Shown: piece after piece, positions 1-7,508 of the stretch
Numbering within the stretch: the first letter of the stretch is position 1
Layout of the letters: each line of letters starts with the position of its first letter
NCBI GenBank assembly: GCA_021802485.1
Contig: JAJZXF010000014.1
Location: 1-40,578 of the forward strand
DNA from: Actinomycetes bacterium
GTDB taxonomy: Bacteria; Actinomycetota; Acidimicrobiia; Acidimicrobiales; JAJZXF01
DNA: 40,578 nucleotides
Direction of reading: 5' to 3'
Program-made: the position numbers and the translations under genes
Notes under the pieces: model-generated
What the model saw: only the letters and a program-made list of their open reading frames with translations
Database searches by the model: none
Told to the model about the DNA's origin: nothing

Positions 1-326
1 CTCAGCTTGGTCGAACGCGCCCCAGAACACGAACACGGAAGTCACAAGGTGCCAGAGGCCGGAGAATCCCGATGTGCACTCTTGGTCAGCGGATCTCGGC
101 GGCTTACTCGCCGATCTAGGTCTGAGCTGCCGAGCAGCACGGTGGCGGGGGGTCGGTAGCCACCCCGAACGACGGTTCCCGGAAGCTCCGTTCGGCGCCC
201 GAACGTCGGGTTCAACATGAGCGGCGTCCTGGCTGATGGACCGCGCCGAGAAGTGCCGTTATGCGTTGCGGTCCCGACGGACCGGCGCGTCATTCTGTGC
301 GGCCGTCCTGTGCACGCACAGCCATC
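1..326. other. No recognisable gene
   Basis: This GC-rich stretch at the left edge holds only short overlapping reading frames without recognisable protein motifs on either strand. It ends at the promoter of the toxin-antitoxin pair. A gene reaching in from outside the window cannot be excluded. Confidence 0.5.
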
Positions 327-355
327 TGTACAAGTTAGAGTGTCCGTTGTACAAT
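327..355 (+). promoter_or_regulatory. Promoter/operator of the Phd-RelE toxin-antitoxin pair
   Basis: TGTACA at 327-332 (4 of 6 matches to a -35 box) and TACAAT at 350-355 (-10 box) are separated by 17 bp. Both lie in palindromic TGTACA sites at 327-332 and 348-353, exactly 21 bp apart, about two helical turns. The -10 box ends 6 nt before the ATG at 362 and no Shine-Dalgarno is present, so the mRNA is probably leaderless. Type II antitoxins commonly autorepress through such paired palindromes; that this site does so is inferred. Confidence 0.55.
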
Positions 356-361
356 CTGTTC

Positions 362-610
362 ATGACCAGGATGCCAGTCAGTGAGGCCCGGGAGAAGCTG
401 GCCGATGCGGTGGAAACCTCTCGCACCGAGCCGGTCTTCTTGGAGCGCTACGGCCAACCCGCGGCGGTGCTGGTCAGCCCCGAGCGTTACGAGGAACTAA
501 TGGAGGCCCTGGAGGACGCGGAGGACGTGGTGGCCTTTGATGCAGCGATGGCCGAGGAGGGCGCCAACATCCCCTGGGAGCAAGTCAAGGCCGACCTCGG
601 CTGGGCGTGA
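362..610 (+). CDS. Type II antitoxin, Phd/YefM family
   Basis: An 82-residue acidic protein. Its N-terminal half (MPVSEAREKLADAVE, then a strand containing PVFLERYGQPAAVLVS, then PERYEELMEALED) is the typical Phd/YefM DNA-binding fold, in which two strands and helices build the dimer that binds the operator. The acidic C-terminus (AEEGANIPWEQVKADLGW) is the usual toxin-wrapping tail. The start at 362 is chosen because the Phd fold begins there and a -10 box lies 6 nt upstream; an in-frame ATG at 236 would add an unrelated arginine-rich leader. It overlaps the toxin gene downstream by 4 nt (GTGA), so the two are co-translated. Expected role: neutralise the toxin and repress the pair. Confidence 0.85.
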   Translation: MTRMPVSEAREKLADAVETSRTEPVFLERYGQPAAVLVSPERYEELMEALEDAEDVVAFDAAMAEEGANIPWEQVKADLGWA

Positions 611-867
611 GCCTCTACCGAATCGAACTGCGCCCATCGGCCGCCCGGGCTCTACGCAAGCTCGATCCCGACGTCCGTCGCCGCATCCAGGGGGCCATCG
701 CACTCTTGGCACAGGACCCGAGGCCGCCGGCTTCACGTGCGATGCACGGCAGACCGGGGTACAGGGTCCGAGTCGGGAACTACCGCATCATCTACACGGT
801 CGCCGACGACGTTCTCCTGGTCGTAGTTGTTGCTCTCGGCCACCGGAGGGATGTGTACGACCGGTAG
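607..867 (+). CDS. Type II toxin, RelE/ParE family
   Basis: An 86-residue basic protein starting with GTG inside the antitoxin stop codon. It has the RelE/ParE pattern: an N-terminal strand (YRIELRPSAARALRKL), a helical hairpin around DPDVRRRIQGAIALL, then the strand pair containing GRPGYRVRVGNYRIIYTV and a C-terminal GHRRDVYDR. The late basic Arg/His/Tyr residues are those RelE toxins use to cleave mRNA on the ribosome. The length is normal for the family and no frame disruption is visible, so the pair may be functional. ParE-type gyrase poisoning is the alternative, but the RVGNYRIIYTV and HRRDVY signatures fit RelE better. Confidence 0.87.
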   Translation: MSLYRIELRPSAARALRKLDPDVRRRIQGAIALLAQDPRPPASRAMHGRPGYRVRVGNYRIIYTVADDVLLVVVVALGHRRDVYDR

Positions 868-997
868 GCTGTCGCTGAGGTGGTCGGTAGCTCGACGGTC
901 CGGTAGCACTAGAAGCGGATCGTGCGTGCTACCGGTGGCAGCCAATCGCCGGGCTCTGCGTGACTGGACCGGTGGCCCGGGTGGTGAGCCGCGCCCA

Positions 998-1023
998 GAC
1001 CGGACTTACTGAGATGGTAGGCA
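998..1023 (+). repeat. IS1634-family terminal inverted repeat, left
   Basis: It matches the reverse complement of 3124-3149 at 23 of 26 positions; the first 13 bases (GACCGGACTTACT) and last 6 (TAGGCA) are identical. It lies 91 bp beyond the transposase stop codon. Confidence 0.8.
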
Positions 1024-1113
1024 TGCAGAGGGGGTAGATAGTGGCATTGAACAGGGACAATGGCCGCGACGGACCTGAGGGGTCGTGTTACTACGCGAGC
1101 CTGTGACCTGCGA

Positions 1114-2994
1114 CTACCCAGCAGGGATTGGGAGCTCGTAGTCGAGGATCTGGGCCGGCTCGCGCACCTTGAGAGCAGCGAGGATCTTCCGTTGGCCATT
1201 CGTCGTTACCGAGCGCTTCGCGATGCGGCCCTCATTGGTCCCGAGGGTGACGAGGTGCATGCGCTCGAGCTCGTTTCTGACGTTTCGCCAGGTGTCGCCG
1301 GTTGCGTTCTTGACGACTCGGATGAGGAGCAGCCCGAGCCAGCAGAGCTGGATATGGGAGTGGATGCGGTCCTAGCGCGGTGGTGGAACACCGGTCGGAG
1401 CCGAGGGGCCCCTTTCATGTCTCTCCACCCGTGTTCAACCCGGTAGAGCTGTTTGTAGGCCTTGGCGAGATCGGTCGGGGTGAGGGTGTCGTCGCAAGTT
1501 CGGATGAGCCACTTGCCGTCGAAGTGGGCATCTTTGGCGATAGCGGCCTTGTCGACGCGAAGCCTGTGGTCCTTGGTCCGTTGGCAGAAGCGGGCGAGGC
1601 CAGGGATAGCACACAGCTCGCCGACAAGCTCGTCATTGCGCTCCTTGGACCACTTGTCGCTTGCCGCGATGCGCTTTGTAAGGTAGGCGACAAGGTTGGA
1701 TCGCACGATCTCGTCTCGGGCTTTGGCCTCAGGGTTGACGCAGACGACGAAGCGCTGTGTTCTCGCGCCATCGCCTACACGGACCTCCTTCACCGACAGG
1801 TTCCCCTCGACGAGGTGGTAGCGGCCGGGTGTTGCGAGCGCCTTCTTTGCGTCCGCGCTCGCGGAGCGGAGCTTCTCGCAGACGATGTAGTGCTCACCGC
1901 CTCGCTGCAGATAGGCCCGGTTCGTCTCGGAGTTGAAACCGGAGTCGCTTCCCCACAGGACCCGCTTGAGCATCCAGCCCCCGAGGTCGTCCTTCACGCG
2001 TCGGATGATGAGCTGGTCCGAGGTGGTCCCCGGAAACGTCCAGCAGCGGATCGGAAGCCCTTCGGCGGTGACGGCCATAGCGATCACGACCTGGGGCAGG
2101 TCTTCTCCGAACTACTCAGCTCCACCAAACCTGCAACAGCGATGCTGAGTGATGGTCAATAGCAAAAGCGCAGCAAGGAAAGCGCAACTCGACTTTGTAA
2201 CCGGTCGCTGTACGCGGTTCACTAGTTCGGTTAACAGGTCTTGGCGGTGATCCTTTGAGTGTTTGGAGAACTGGCGTGAGGCAAGCTCGTCGGGGACCGC
2301 TGGCTCCTTGGCATCTCCTGCATCTGCCTTCTCGGCCTGTGTAGCGCTAGCAAGCTCGATCTCTTCGTCAGCAACATCGACTTCTTAGTAGGTAGTGCAG
2401 GTGTCGACGAAGATCACGTCGCAAGACAAGTTGAGCAGGTTCGCTGTGCGAACAGAAGATGCCATTTGCGATATCCGCCAGCGCCCCGAGGAGAAAGTCC
2501 ATCGCCGCGTAGGCCGCCGGTGAGTCGAAAGCCTGACACGAGGGGATTGCGACGCGCTCTTGCACCCACGACACACGCGAGCTTCGACGCTGGCTCGAGA
2601 CAGCCCTGAGAAACCAGCGCGAACAGGACCCGCTCGATCACCTCACTCGCCCGAGAGACGCCGTCCGTCCGCCGCGTCCACGAGGGCTTTTTCGGGTCCC
2701 AAGACGGCGCCAGAGCTCGTCGAGCACGTACGCGCCGCCGAAGCGCCGGGAGTCGACGCTCTCGACATCGGAACCCTCGGTAGTAGCCATAGCCTCGCCG
2801 TGCTCGAGGAAGCGGCTGATCGACGACACCAGACGCGCGAGCGATTCGCGATCAGCCTTGTCTGCCCTGCCGAAGTTGTGGATCACCTTCGCGACCGGCG
2901 AGCCGCTCACCGGGTGGCGCTCGTTGTGGGCAAGCTCGAGGTTGCTGACGAGCGAGCCATCCTTGTTAGTGCGGCGCGTCTTTCGCAAGTACAC
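1114..2994 (-). pseudogene. IS1634-family transposase (DDE, IS4-like), multiply disrupted
   Basis: Read from a GTG at 2994 down to TAG at 1114. The N-terminus (YLRKTRRTNKDGS, then FGRADKADRESLARL and LDELWRRLG) shifts frame near 2640; segments with LEPASKLAC, then RVAIPSC, then NLLNLSCDVIFVDTCTTY lie in successive frames down to about 2385. There TAA replaces a codon usually for Phe after the first catalytic Asp (VDT). The frame then continues through ADEEIELASA and KDHRQDL into an inserted MITE at 2097-2242, resumes with PQVVIAMAVTAEGLP, includes the second Asp (WGSDSGFNSE) and the Glu (YRVEHGWRDMKG), and shifts again at about 1375, where two extra bases follow RPVFHHR. The last 85 residues (DRIHSHIQLCWLGLLL onward) are intact in the new frame. 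At least four frameshifts make it nonfunctional. Confidence 0.85.
2097..2242. mobile_element. MITE-like 130-bp insertion with 8-bp target duplication
   Basis: CAGGTCTT occurs at 2097-2104 and again at 2235-2242, and the 130 bp between them (2105-2234) have no counterpart in the transposase. Removing the insert and one copy of the duplication restores an uninterrupted KDHRQDL-PQVVIAMAV junction. Near the ends lie inverted repeats CCGAACTA (2107-2114) and TAGTTCGG (2223-2230); inside, ACTCAGC (2114-2120) pairs with GCTGAGT (2144-2150). There is no coding capacity. The size, target duplication and inverted repeats fit a MITE mobilised in trans. Confidence 0.75.
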
Positions 2995-3123
2995 GCCTAC
3001 AAGTAAAGACCATATTGCCCAGCACAGGTCAACTACTCGTGTGCCTACGCCATTCGGAGTATTTGGCCATGCCTCAGCACTCCAAACAGGGCAGATGTGC
3101 TGGTGGTGGAGATCGCCTTCAGG

Positions 3124-3149
3124 TGCCTACAAGCTGAGTAAGTCCGGTC
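3124..3149 (-). repeat. IS1634-family terminal inverted repeat, right
   Basis: Partner of 998-1023. It lies about 130 bp upstream of the transposase GTG, leaving room for a promoter. Confidence 0.8.
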
Positions 3150-3525
3150 CGTGAGCAAGGCTACTTCGGCCGCTCCGAACGCGCGCGCAGAGGTTCGGCC
3201 CCAGCATCCGAACACGACGGCACGCATAACGACGCCCCAGACGGCCGCATCGCCCTATCCCGAGGAGCGCGAAACCGGGGATCTGTACCTAGGGACCGCG
3301 CCTCATCCGTGACCCGAGCGTGACCCACGGGGCGCCCGTCCCGGTGCGACCGGCGGTCCGTCGTGAGCCATGGCACCGCGCGCCGCTGGGTAGCCAACCG
3401 ACTGACCAGGACAAACGCCGGCATACACCGAGCCTTGGCGGGACGAGAACTCGGTTCGAAGCAGCATGAGTGCTGCGCTCACAGAACGGAGCCGGGCCGC
3501 AGAAGTGGCCTTCTGGCAGGGCTTT
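3150..3525. other. Spacer between the IS and the att site, no gene seen
   Basis: A GC-rich stretch with only short overlapping frames and no recognisable protein, RNA or repeat. It is the chromosomal (or older island) sequence outside the tRNA-Ile element. Confidence 0.5.
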
Positions 3526-3573
3526 TGTGGGGCTAGCTGGAATCGAACCAGCGACCTCAGCATTATCAGTGCT
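3526..3573 (-). repeat. Distal attachment site with displaced 3' half of tRNA-Ile
   Basis: On the minus strand this is a tRNA-Ile 3' half: anticodon loop and stem, variable loop, a T-arm (GCTGG TTCGATT CCAGC) and acceptor strand TAGCCCC, followed by ACA rather than ACCA. The 23 bases at 3551-3573 are identical to 9095-9117 in the intact tRNA-Ile gene. The T-stem differs by paired, compensatory changes from the intact gene (GCAAG/CTTGC), so this is a real tRNA end of slightly different origin and not a random match. It is best read as the original 3' end, pushed away when the element integrated. Confidence 0.8.
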
Positions 3574-3686
3574 CCTGGCCCCCCCTGTCGGAGCAGCCAC
3601 GCCAACCGAATATAGCCGCTCACCTGCGGCGTTGCTGAGCGCCGCCACGCCAGAGATGGCGTCAGTTGGCGTCATTCTGGGGGCTC

Positions 3687-3706
3687 ATGGGGGCGCAGTG
3701 GGGGCG
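3687..3706 (+). repeat. 20-bp direct repeat, putative integrase arm site (left)
   Basis: Identical to 8991-9010 in the same orientation, 113 bp inside the left att core. It contains GGGGGCGCAGTGGGGGCG, itself two related GTGGGGGCG/ATGGGGGCG units. In the excised circle the two copies would flank the att core, the arrangement expected of arm-type sites bound by the N-terminal domain of a tyrosine integrase; that role is inferred. Confidence 0.6.
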
Positions 3707-3809
3707 CAGGCCCTGCGCCTTCGTTCAGCGGCGCCCCGTGTTCTGCACCCCCCGCCGCCCAGCCACATACGCCTCGCCAACTATGCGTCAGGAGTGCTAC
3801 TCTGTCTCT

Positions 3810-4189
3810 ATGCCCGTGGTCGTCGAACACCCGCACTTCCGGCCCTGGCTGGCCTCGCTACCCGGAGCGTCGCTGCCAAGGTGGTCGACGGGATCGAGTA
3901 CCTGCGAGAGCACGGCCGAGGGGCGGTGCTGCCTGACGTTCGCCACCGCAGACAGACCAGTCGCCATTTCCCCGACATGAGCGAGGTCCGGGCTGACCAG
4001 CTCGTCGGCGGTCGCCGCTTCGTGATGAGGGTGCTGGTGTGCTTCGTTGACGAGGATCAGACGCTGCTCGTCTGCATCGGCGGCAACAAAGACCGCTACC
4101 CGGAACGGGTGGACCGGGACTGGTACGACGACTACGTGCCGGCGGCTGATCGGGTGGTCGACAGCTACAAGAAAGGAGCGTTGCGATGA
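3810..4189 (+). pseudogene. RelE/HigB-type toxin with a frameshift near its N-terminus
   Basis: The ATG at 3810 opens MPVVVEHPHFRPWLASLP, and the remainder (AAKVVDGIEYLREHG, then TSRHFPDMSEVRAD, RRFVMRVLVCFVDEDQTLL, IGGNKDRYPERV, DWYDDYVPAADRVVDSY) lies in another frame. The switch falls near 3863, where one missing base in CTACCCGGAGCGTC would restore a continuous LPxSVAAKVVDG. The second part is a typical actinobacterial HigB/RelE-like toxin ending in the WYDDYVPAADRVVD signature. TACTCT at 3798-3803 is a -10-like box 6 nt before the ATG. It overlaps the antitoxin gene by 4 nt (ATGA). It is either a real inactivating deletion or a sequencing error. Confidence 0.7.
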
Positions 4190-4569
4190 ACGAACCAACC
4201 CGGGACGAAGCGGAGCTGGCCGCCTGGAGCGCGGAGGTAGCACCTGACGAGTGGGTGCGCGACCACGGGTGGTCGCACCCGGACCCGGAGTTCGGGGAGG
4301 CGCTGGCTGCAGCTCGCCGCCAGACCGAGGCCGCCCATGCCATCGTGACGAGCCTGGCAGAGCTTCGCCGGGCCGTGGGCCTGAACCAGACCGAGCTGGG
4401 CGCACGGTGGGGGCACACCCAGTCGTTCGTCTCACGGGTCGAGCGGGATGTTGCGGGTGTGGAGATGGCGACGCTGGTGGGCTACGTCAAAGCACTCGGT
4501 GGCCGCCTGACCGTCACCGTCGAGGCAGGCGATCGGGTCTTCTACGAAGACCTCGTCGTCGGCTTTTGA
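4186..4569 (+). CDS. HigA-like antitoxin with Xre helix-turn-helix
   Basis: A 127-residue protein with an N-terminal acidic helical part (residues 1-40) and a helix-turn-helix at about 60-105: LAELRRAVGLNQTELGARWG, then QSFVSRVERD and EMATLVGYVKALGG, the Xre/Cro pattern. The C-terminal strand GRLTVTVEAGDRVFYE is usual in HigA-type antitoxins. Toxin-first order with a 4-nt ATGA overlap is the HigBA arrangement. It should bind the toxin and repress the pair; with the toxin broken, it may persist as an orphan repressor. Confidence 0.85.
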   Translation: MNEPTRDEAELAAWSAEVAPDEWVRDHGWSHPDPEFGEALAAARRQTEAAHAIVTSLAELRRAVGLNQTELGARWGHTQSFVSRVERDVAGVEMATLVGYVKALGGRLTVTVEAGDRVFYEDLVVGF

Positions 4570-4760
4570 GCCCGCCAAGGACGACCGGTCGTCGTGATCA
4601 AGCTGCATGCCGCAGCGCTGGCCCCATTCCGAAGCGGCCAGCTCTGCGTTCCACCCCGGGCATGAGCGATCCGCGAGACGGGCGACTACGAACAGGACCT
4701 CGAAGCAGCAGAGACCATCTTTCCCGACACATCTCCGACACCAATACGACGACGGCACCG
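4570..4760. other. Spacer after higA
   Basis: No gene is recognised here. An in-frame ATG at 4662 could extend the next gene upstream by 33 codons, but that extension is Arg/Ser-rich and looks non-coding. Confidence 0.4.
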
Positions 4761-5426
4761 GTGATCTCCGAACAGTCCTTCTACGTTCCCAAGGCAAGCG
4801 GCTTGCAGCAGGGTGACATCCTGCTGACTGGCATCGCTCGCATCACCGGCGACAATGGCTACAGCCCGGCTCAGTGGGAGCCCTTGGACACCCACGACAT
4901 CCAGGTCGATGGCGTCAAGCCAGACGGCAGCGCCGCCCGGTTCTTTGCTGGCTTTGGCCTGGCGATGGTCACGTCCCACGATTGCCAGCTGGAGAAGGAA
5001 TGGAACCGGCGCCGGTCAGAGCTGGTCGCCCAAGGCAAGCCAGAGGAGGAGGCCGCAGCGGAAGCTGTCGCTGATCCGACGCTGGACCGGACGCTCGTCG
5101 CGAGCCCGCTCGTTGACCCCGACGACGTTCCCGTCGATCGCGGGAACCTGCTCGCGGGGCACGTGGTGGGATACGTGCCAGTCCCCGCCTCATCCGATGG
5201 GCTTGTCCCGGAGTGCGTGGTCGATCTCAGTTACCGGTGCACCCTGGATCGCTTCAACGTGGTGCGCGTTGCGTCGATAACAGGCCTCGCACGTAGCCAG
5301 CTCCGCTACGCCCTGGTGCGTCTCGACGCTCTCCGCACTCCCAACCTGGGCTTCACGGTGGAAGATGTCATCGGTCATGCGATCCAGCACGTCGAAGTAC
5401 CGAAGAGTTGTATCGCCGACCCCTAG
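4761..5426 (+). CDS. Unknown protein, C-terminus replaced by IS3 sequence
   Basis: About 221 residues from GTG 4761 (an ATG at 4662 is the alternative; neither has a clear ribosome-binding site). Visible features: FYVPKASGLQQGDILLTGIARI, a central FGLAMVTSHDCQLEKEWNRRR followed by a charged helix rich in Glu and Ala, DRTLVASPLVDPDDVP, and a late NVVRVASITGLARSQLRYALVRLDALR. The SHDCQLEKE segment resembles one I recall from unnamed actinobacterial island proteins, but I cannot assign a function. The last 9-10 codons come from an IS3 fragment on the opposite strand, which supplies the stop, so the protein is truncated by an unknown amount. No membrane segment is visible. Confidence 0.55.
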   Translation: MISEQSFYVPKASGLQQGDILLTGIARITGDNGYSPAQWEPLDTHDIQVDGVKPDGSAARFFAGFGLAMVTSHDCQLEKEWNRRRSELVAQGKPEEEAAAEAVADPTLDRTLVASPLVDPDDVPVDRGNLLAGHVVGYVPVPASSDGLVPECVVDLSYRCTLDRFNVVRVASITGLARSQLRYALVRLDALRTPNLGFTVEDVIGHAIQHVEVPKSCIADP

Positions 5427-5577
5427 CTCTCGTGCAACCTCAGCTGAAGGCCTGCCAGACGATCTCAACAGCGCTACTGCATCTGCCTTGAACTCGGGCG
5501 AAAAACGCCTTGGTGAACTCTGCTTTCCCATTGGAACATCCTCCTTCATCTATACCTGTCATGGAGTGTCCGGTCCA
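5399..5577 (-). mobile_element. IS3-family fragment (one end only)
   Basis: The terminal repeat reading TGGACCGGACACTCC lies at 5577-5563 on the minus strand, followed by the start of OrfA. The other end is missing: the sequence stops abruptly at about 5399 against the truncated cargo gene. It is a 180-bp relic, probably of a deletion between IS copies or of an aborted transposition. Confidence 0.7.
5405..5531 (-). pseudogene. IS3-family OrfA, N-terminal fragment
   Basis: It encodes MGKQSSPRRFSPEFKADAVA and then GRPSAEVARELGVGDTTLR, the N-terminal helix-turn-helix of IS3-family OrfA proteins, with GGAGG 7 nt upstream of the ATG. After DTTLR the frame runs into unrelated sequence (the back strand of the cargo gene), where an intact OrfA would continue with a tryptophan-containing helix. 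Only about 42 of roughly 100 residues remain. Confidence 0.75.
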
Positions 5578-5809
5578 AGGGGGGAAGTTCAGACGGTGAC
5601 CTGAGACGCCCAGAACGCCGACTCGGCGCTCGTCGCGCTCGTTCGGTCGAGCGTTGTTCTGTACTTGCCAGCGTTCTCGTCGACGGAAGTTGGTGCGCGC
5701 GAGTTCGCCTCGCGGTGCGACCTCAGCGGATCGTTTGATCAGGCGTGGCGCCGCCCGACGACTCGCGGAACCCGGGTTGGTCCGCCCGAAAGCTGCCAGA
5801 ATATGCGCC
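5578..5809. other. Spacer upstream of the unknown helical protein
   Basis: No gene is recognised. A frame continuous with the downstream gene reaches back to 5654 but is arginine-rich and unlike the protein that follows, so I treat it as non-coding leader. Confidence 0.4.
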
Positions 5810-6718
5810 ATGACATCTCTCGACGCTCAGCAATCCTTTGCAGCCCGCGTTGGCGAAATCTTGCAGGAAGTCATCAAGTTCGCGCGCGAATTGAGCGACG
5901 CGACCGAGGCTGATCCGGTGGTGGGGTCTCAGGCGGATGACGAGCTGAACTTCAACCAGGAAGGAGGCCCGAAGGGTCCGTGGGGCCGATCGCCTGTCGA
6001 ACTCGCGTACACTACCGCCGCCTTGCTGTATGCCGCGGCCGGTCAGTATCTACGGTCACTTAGGCAACTACTTAACGATGACACCGCTCTTTTCGGATTC
6101 CAGGTCATTACGCGGGCGCTCCTAGAGGCAGCGGCCCGCTCCTGGTGGATTCTTGACCCGGCATGCTCGGTTCGTGAACGAGTCGAGCGAGCCTACGATG
6201 AGCAGTACTACAGCTTCGATGAGCTGCGGAAGCTCGCGGCCGCCATGAGGGGCGACTTCGCCAACCAGGTCAGCAGTGATGTGCGTCTTCGTGCTGACGC
6301 TGCCGAACTGGGCCTTCATGAACGAACCGAGAAGAACGCGCCTTTTGCGCGGCCAACTGGCGTAGGGTCGCCCCGGCTCAATGCCACCCAGGTGGTTGCG
6401 GCGCTCAGTTCCCACGTAGAGATAGCCGATGGCGAAAGGTGGTATCGCACCTTCTCCGGCATCGCCCACTCAGCGCTCTACGCGCAGATCGGATATTGGG
6501 AGCCGGTCCGCGGTCCAGGGGTTGCGCGGGAGCACTTAGAGCCGGCGCTGCCGATGACCGCGATCGCGCATGCCGCGGTTCTGTCCATTGCTGCCTACCT
6601 CGGCGCCATCGAACGACACGCGTTGCTCTATGGCCGGGATTGGAAGCAGCTGCAGAGCATGCGCCAAAGCGCAACGACCCGGATCATTGCCCTCCACGAC
6701 ATCCATGTCGTCCGTTAG
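5810..6718 (+). CDS. Unknown all-helical protein (island cargo)
   Basis: A 302-residue protein predicted largely alpha-helical: FAARVGEILQEVIKFARELS near the start, a long helix VELAYTTAALLYAAAGQYLR, then FGFQVITRALLEAAARSWWI, an acidic YDEQYYSFDELRKLAAAMRG, and a C-terminal part with WYRTFSGIAHSALYAQIGYW and AVLSIAAYLGAIERHALLYG. There is no signal peptide or clear membrane span. The RALLEAAARSWWILDP and SxxAHS features recall uncharacterised helical proteins found in mobile islands, but I cannot name a family with certainty. The ATG at 5810 is chosen because the arginine-rich extension to 5654 looks non-coding. It is followed 86 bp later by the C39-like gene on the same strand; the two may be co-expressed. 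Confidence 0.7.
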   Translation: MTSLDAQQSFAARVGEILQEVIKFARELSDATEADPVVGSQADDELNFNQEGGPKGPWGRSPVELAYTTAALLYAAAGQYLRSLRQLLNDDTALFGFQVITRALLEAAARSWWILDPACSVRERVERAYDEQYYSFDELRKLAAAMRGDFANQVSSDVRLRADAAELGLHERTEKNAPFARPTGVGSPRLNATQVVAALSSHVEIADGERWYRTFSGIAHSALYAQIGYWEPVRGPGVAREHLEPALPMTAIAHAAVLSIAAYLGAIERHALLYGRDWKQLQSMRQSATTRIIALHDIHVVR

Positions 6719-6804
6719 TCGGCGCATTTCCGGCGTTCGGGGCCATGTCTTGGCGGTAGCTCGGATCTATCGCGCCGGACCACGTTCTGCTAGGCAGGGG
6801 CTCA

Positions 6805-7254
6805 ATGATTCTTAGACGGGTACCCCAACGCCAACTCGATGACTGCGCCATTTGCTCCATTGCGTCGGTCTTGGGGTATTCGTACGAGCGCGTTCAGGCA
6901 GATCGACGCCAGCGATATGGCCACGTTGACGACCGCACGGCTTGGTGGGAGTGGTACCTAGAGGACGAGGGTCACAGCTCCGAATACCTGCCGACTACAC
7001 AGCTTGATGTCATCTCACGCAAAGGTGGCACCGTCGTCGGACTATTCGTGATGCACCATCACGCCCTCAGGGCGTCACACATTATCGCCATTGATGAATT
7101 GGGCTTTGTGGACCCATCCGATGGCTTTCCCGACCACGTTCTCTTTGACGTCTATCCCACAATCAAGACGGCGCAAGGATTTATATTCGACCAAGACTTC
7201 CTTGCTGTCGCCTTGTCTACAGCTGAGGACCTAAACCGGGAAGACCATCCCTGA
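6805..7254 (+). CDS. Small papain-like (C39-type) cysteine protease-fold protein
   Basis: A 149-residue protein opening with VPQRQLDDCAICSIASVLGY. Gln8 followed six residues later by Cys14 and a helix is the active-site layout of C39/papain-like folds; His92 (RASHIIAID) and Asp103 (FVDPSDG) are well placed to complete a Cys-His-Asp triad. There is no signal peptide or transporter domain, so it is not a bacteriocin exporter. It could be a stand-alone protease, a transglutaminase-like enzyme or an inactive fold. AGGGG lies 4 nt before the ATG. Its place beside an unknown helical protein in an island suggests accessory or defence-like roles, but no function is shown. Confidence 0.65.
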   Translation: MILRRVPQRQLDDCAICSIASVLGYSYERVQADRRQRYGHVDDRTAWWEWYLEDEGHSSEYLPTTQLDVISRKGGTVVGLFVMHHHALRASHIIAIDELGFVDPSDGFPDHVLFDVYPTIKTAQGFIFDQDFLAVALSTAEDLNREDHP

Positions 7255-7508
7255 ATAGCCGATAGGTATCTCCCAGCCGCGGGTATACGGGTTATCGGCC
7301 GAGCAGCGAGGTGATTCCCCTTGACGACACGTGCAAACAGAAGATGACGCCCGAACGACGGCGCTCCTGGACTCAACAGTCGCCCAACCGACGGCTCGGG
7401 TGCTCGCCGGGTAGGTGTGGCAAGTGCCAGGTGGCAGGCAAACGTTGCCGCTCCGGGCACTGGTGGTCCGCTGCGGGAGCCCAGCCCGCATACCGGCGAC
7501 CCGACCAG

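Larger units (their letters stand above)
998..3149 (-). mobile_element. Decayed IS1634-family insertion sequence
   Basis: A 2.15-kb element bounded by 26-bp imperfect terminal inverted repeats (23 of 26 identical; outer bases GACCGGACTTACT) at 998-1023 and 3124-3149. It contains one transposase gene on the minus strand, broken by frameshifts and a nonsense codon, and a 130-bp secondary insertion. The family call rests on the transposase sequence. No convincing target-site duplication is visible directly outside the repeats. The element cannot make its own transposase, but its ends are intact enough that an active relative might still mobilise it. Confidence 0.8.

Noticed and set aside
1380-2162. 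260-codon plus-strand frame opposite the transposase
   Set aside because: It is the antisense shadow of the IS1634 transposase and MITE.
984-3156. GTGAGC near both ends of the IS1634 element as a target-site duplication
   Set aside because: The copies are not directly adjacent to the inverted repeats (9 bp and 1 bp away), so they do not form a true duplication.
3470-3809. Open frame with VGLAGIEPATSALSVL upstream of the toxin
   Set aside because: This phrase is the well-known translation of a tRNA 3' half read backwards; here it is the att site.
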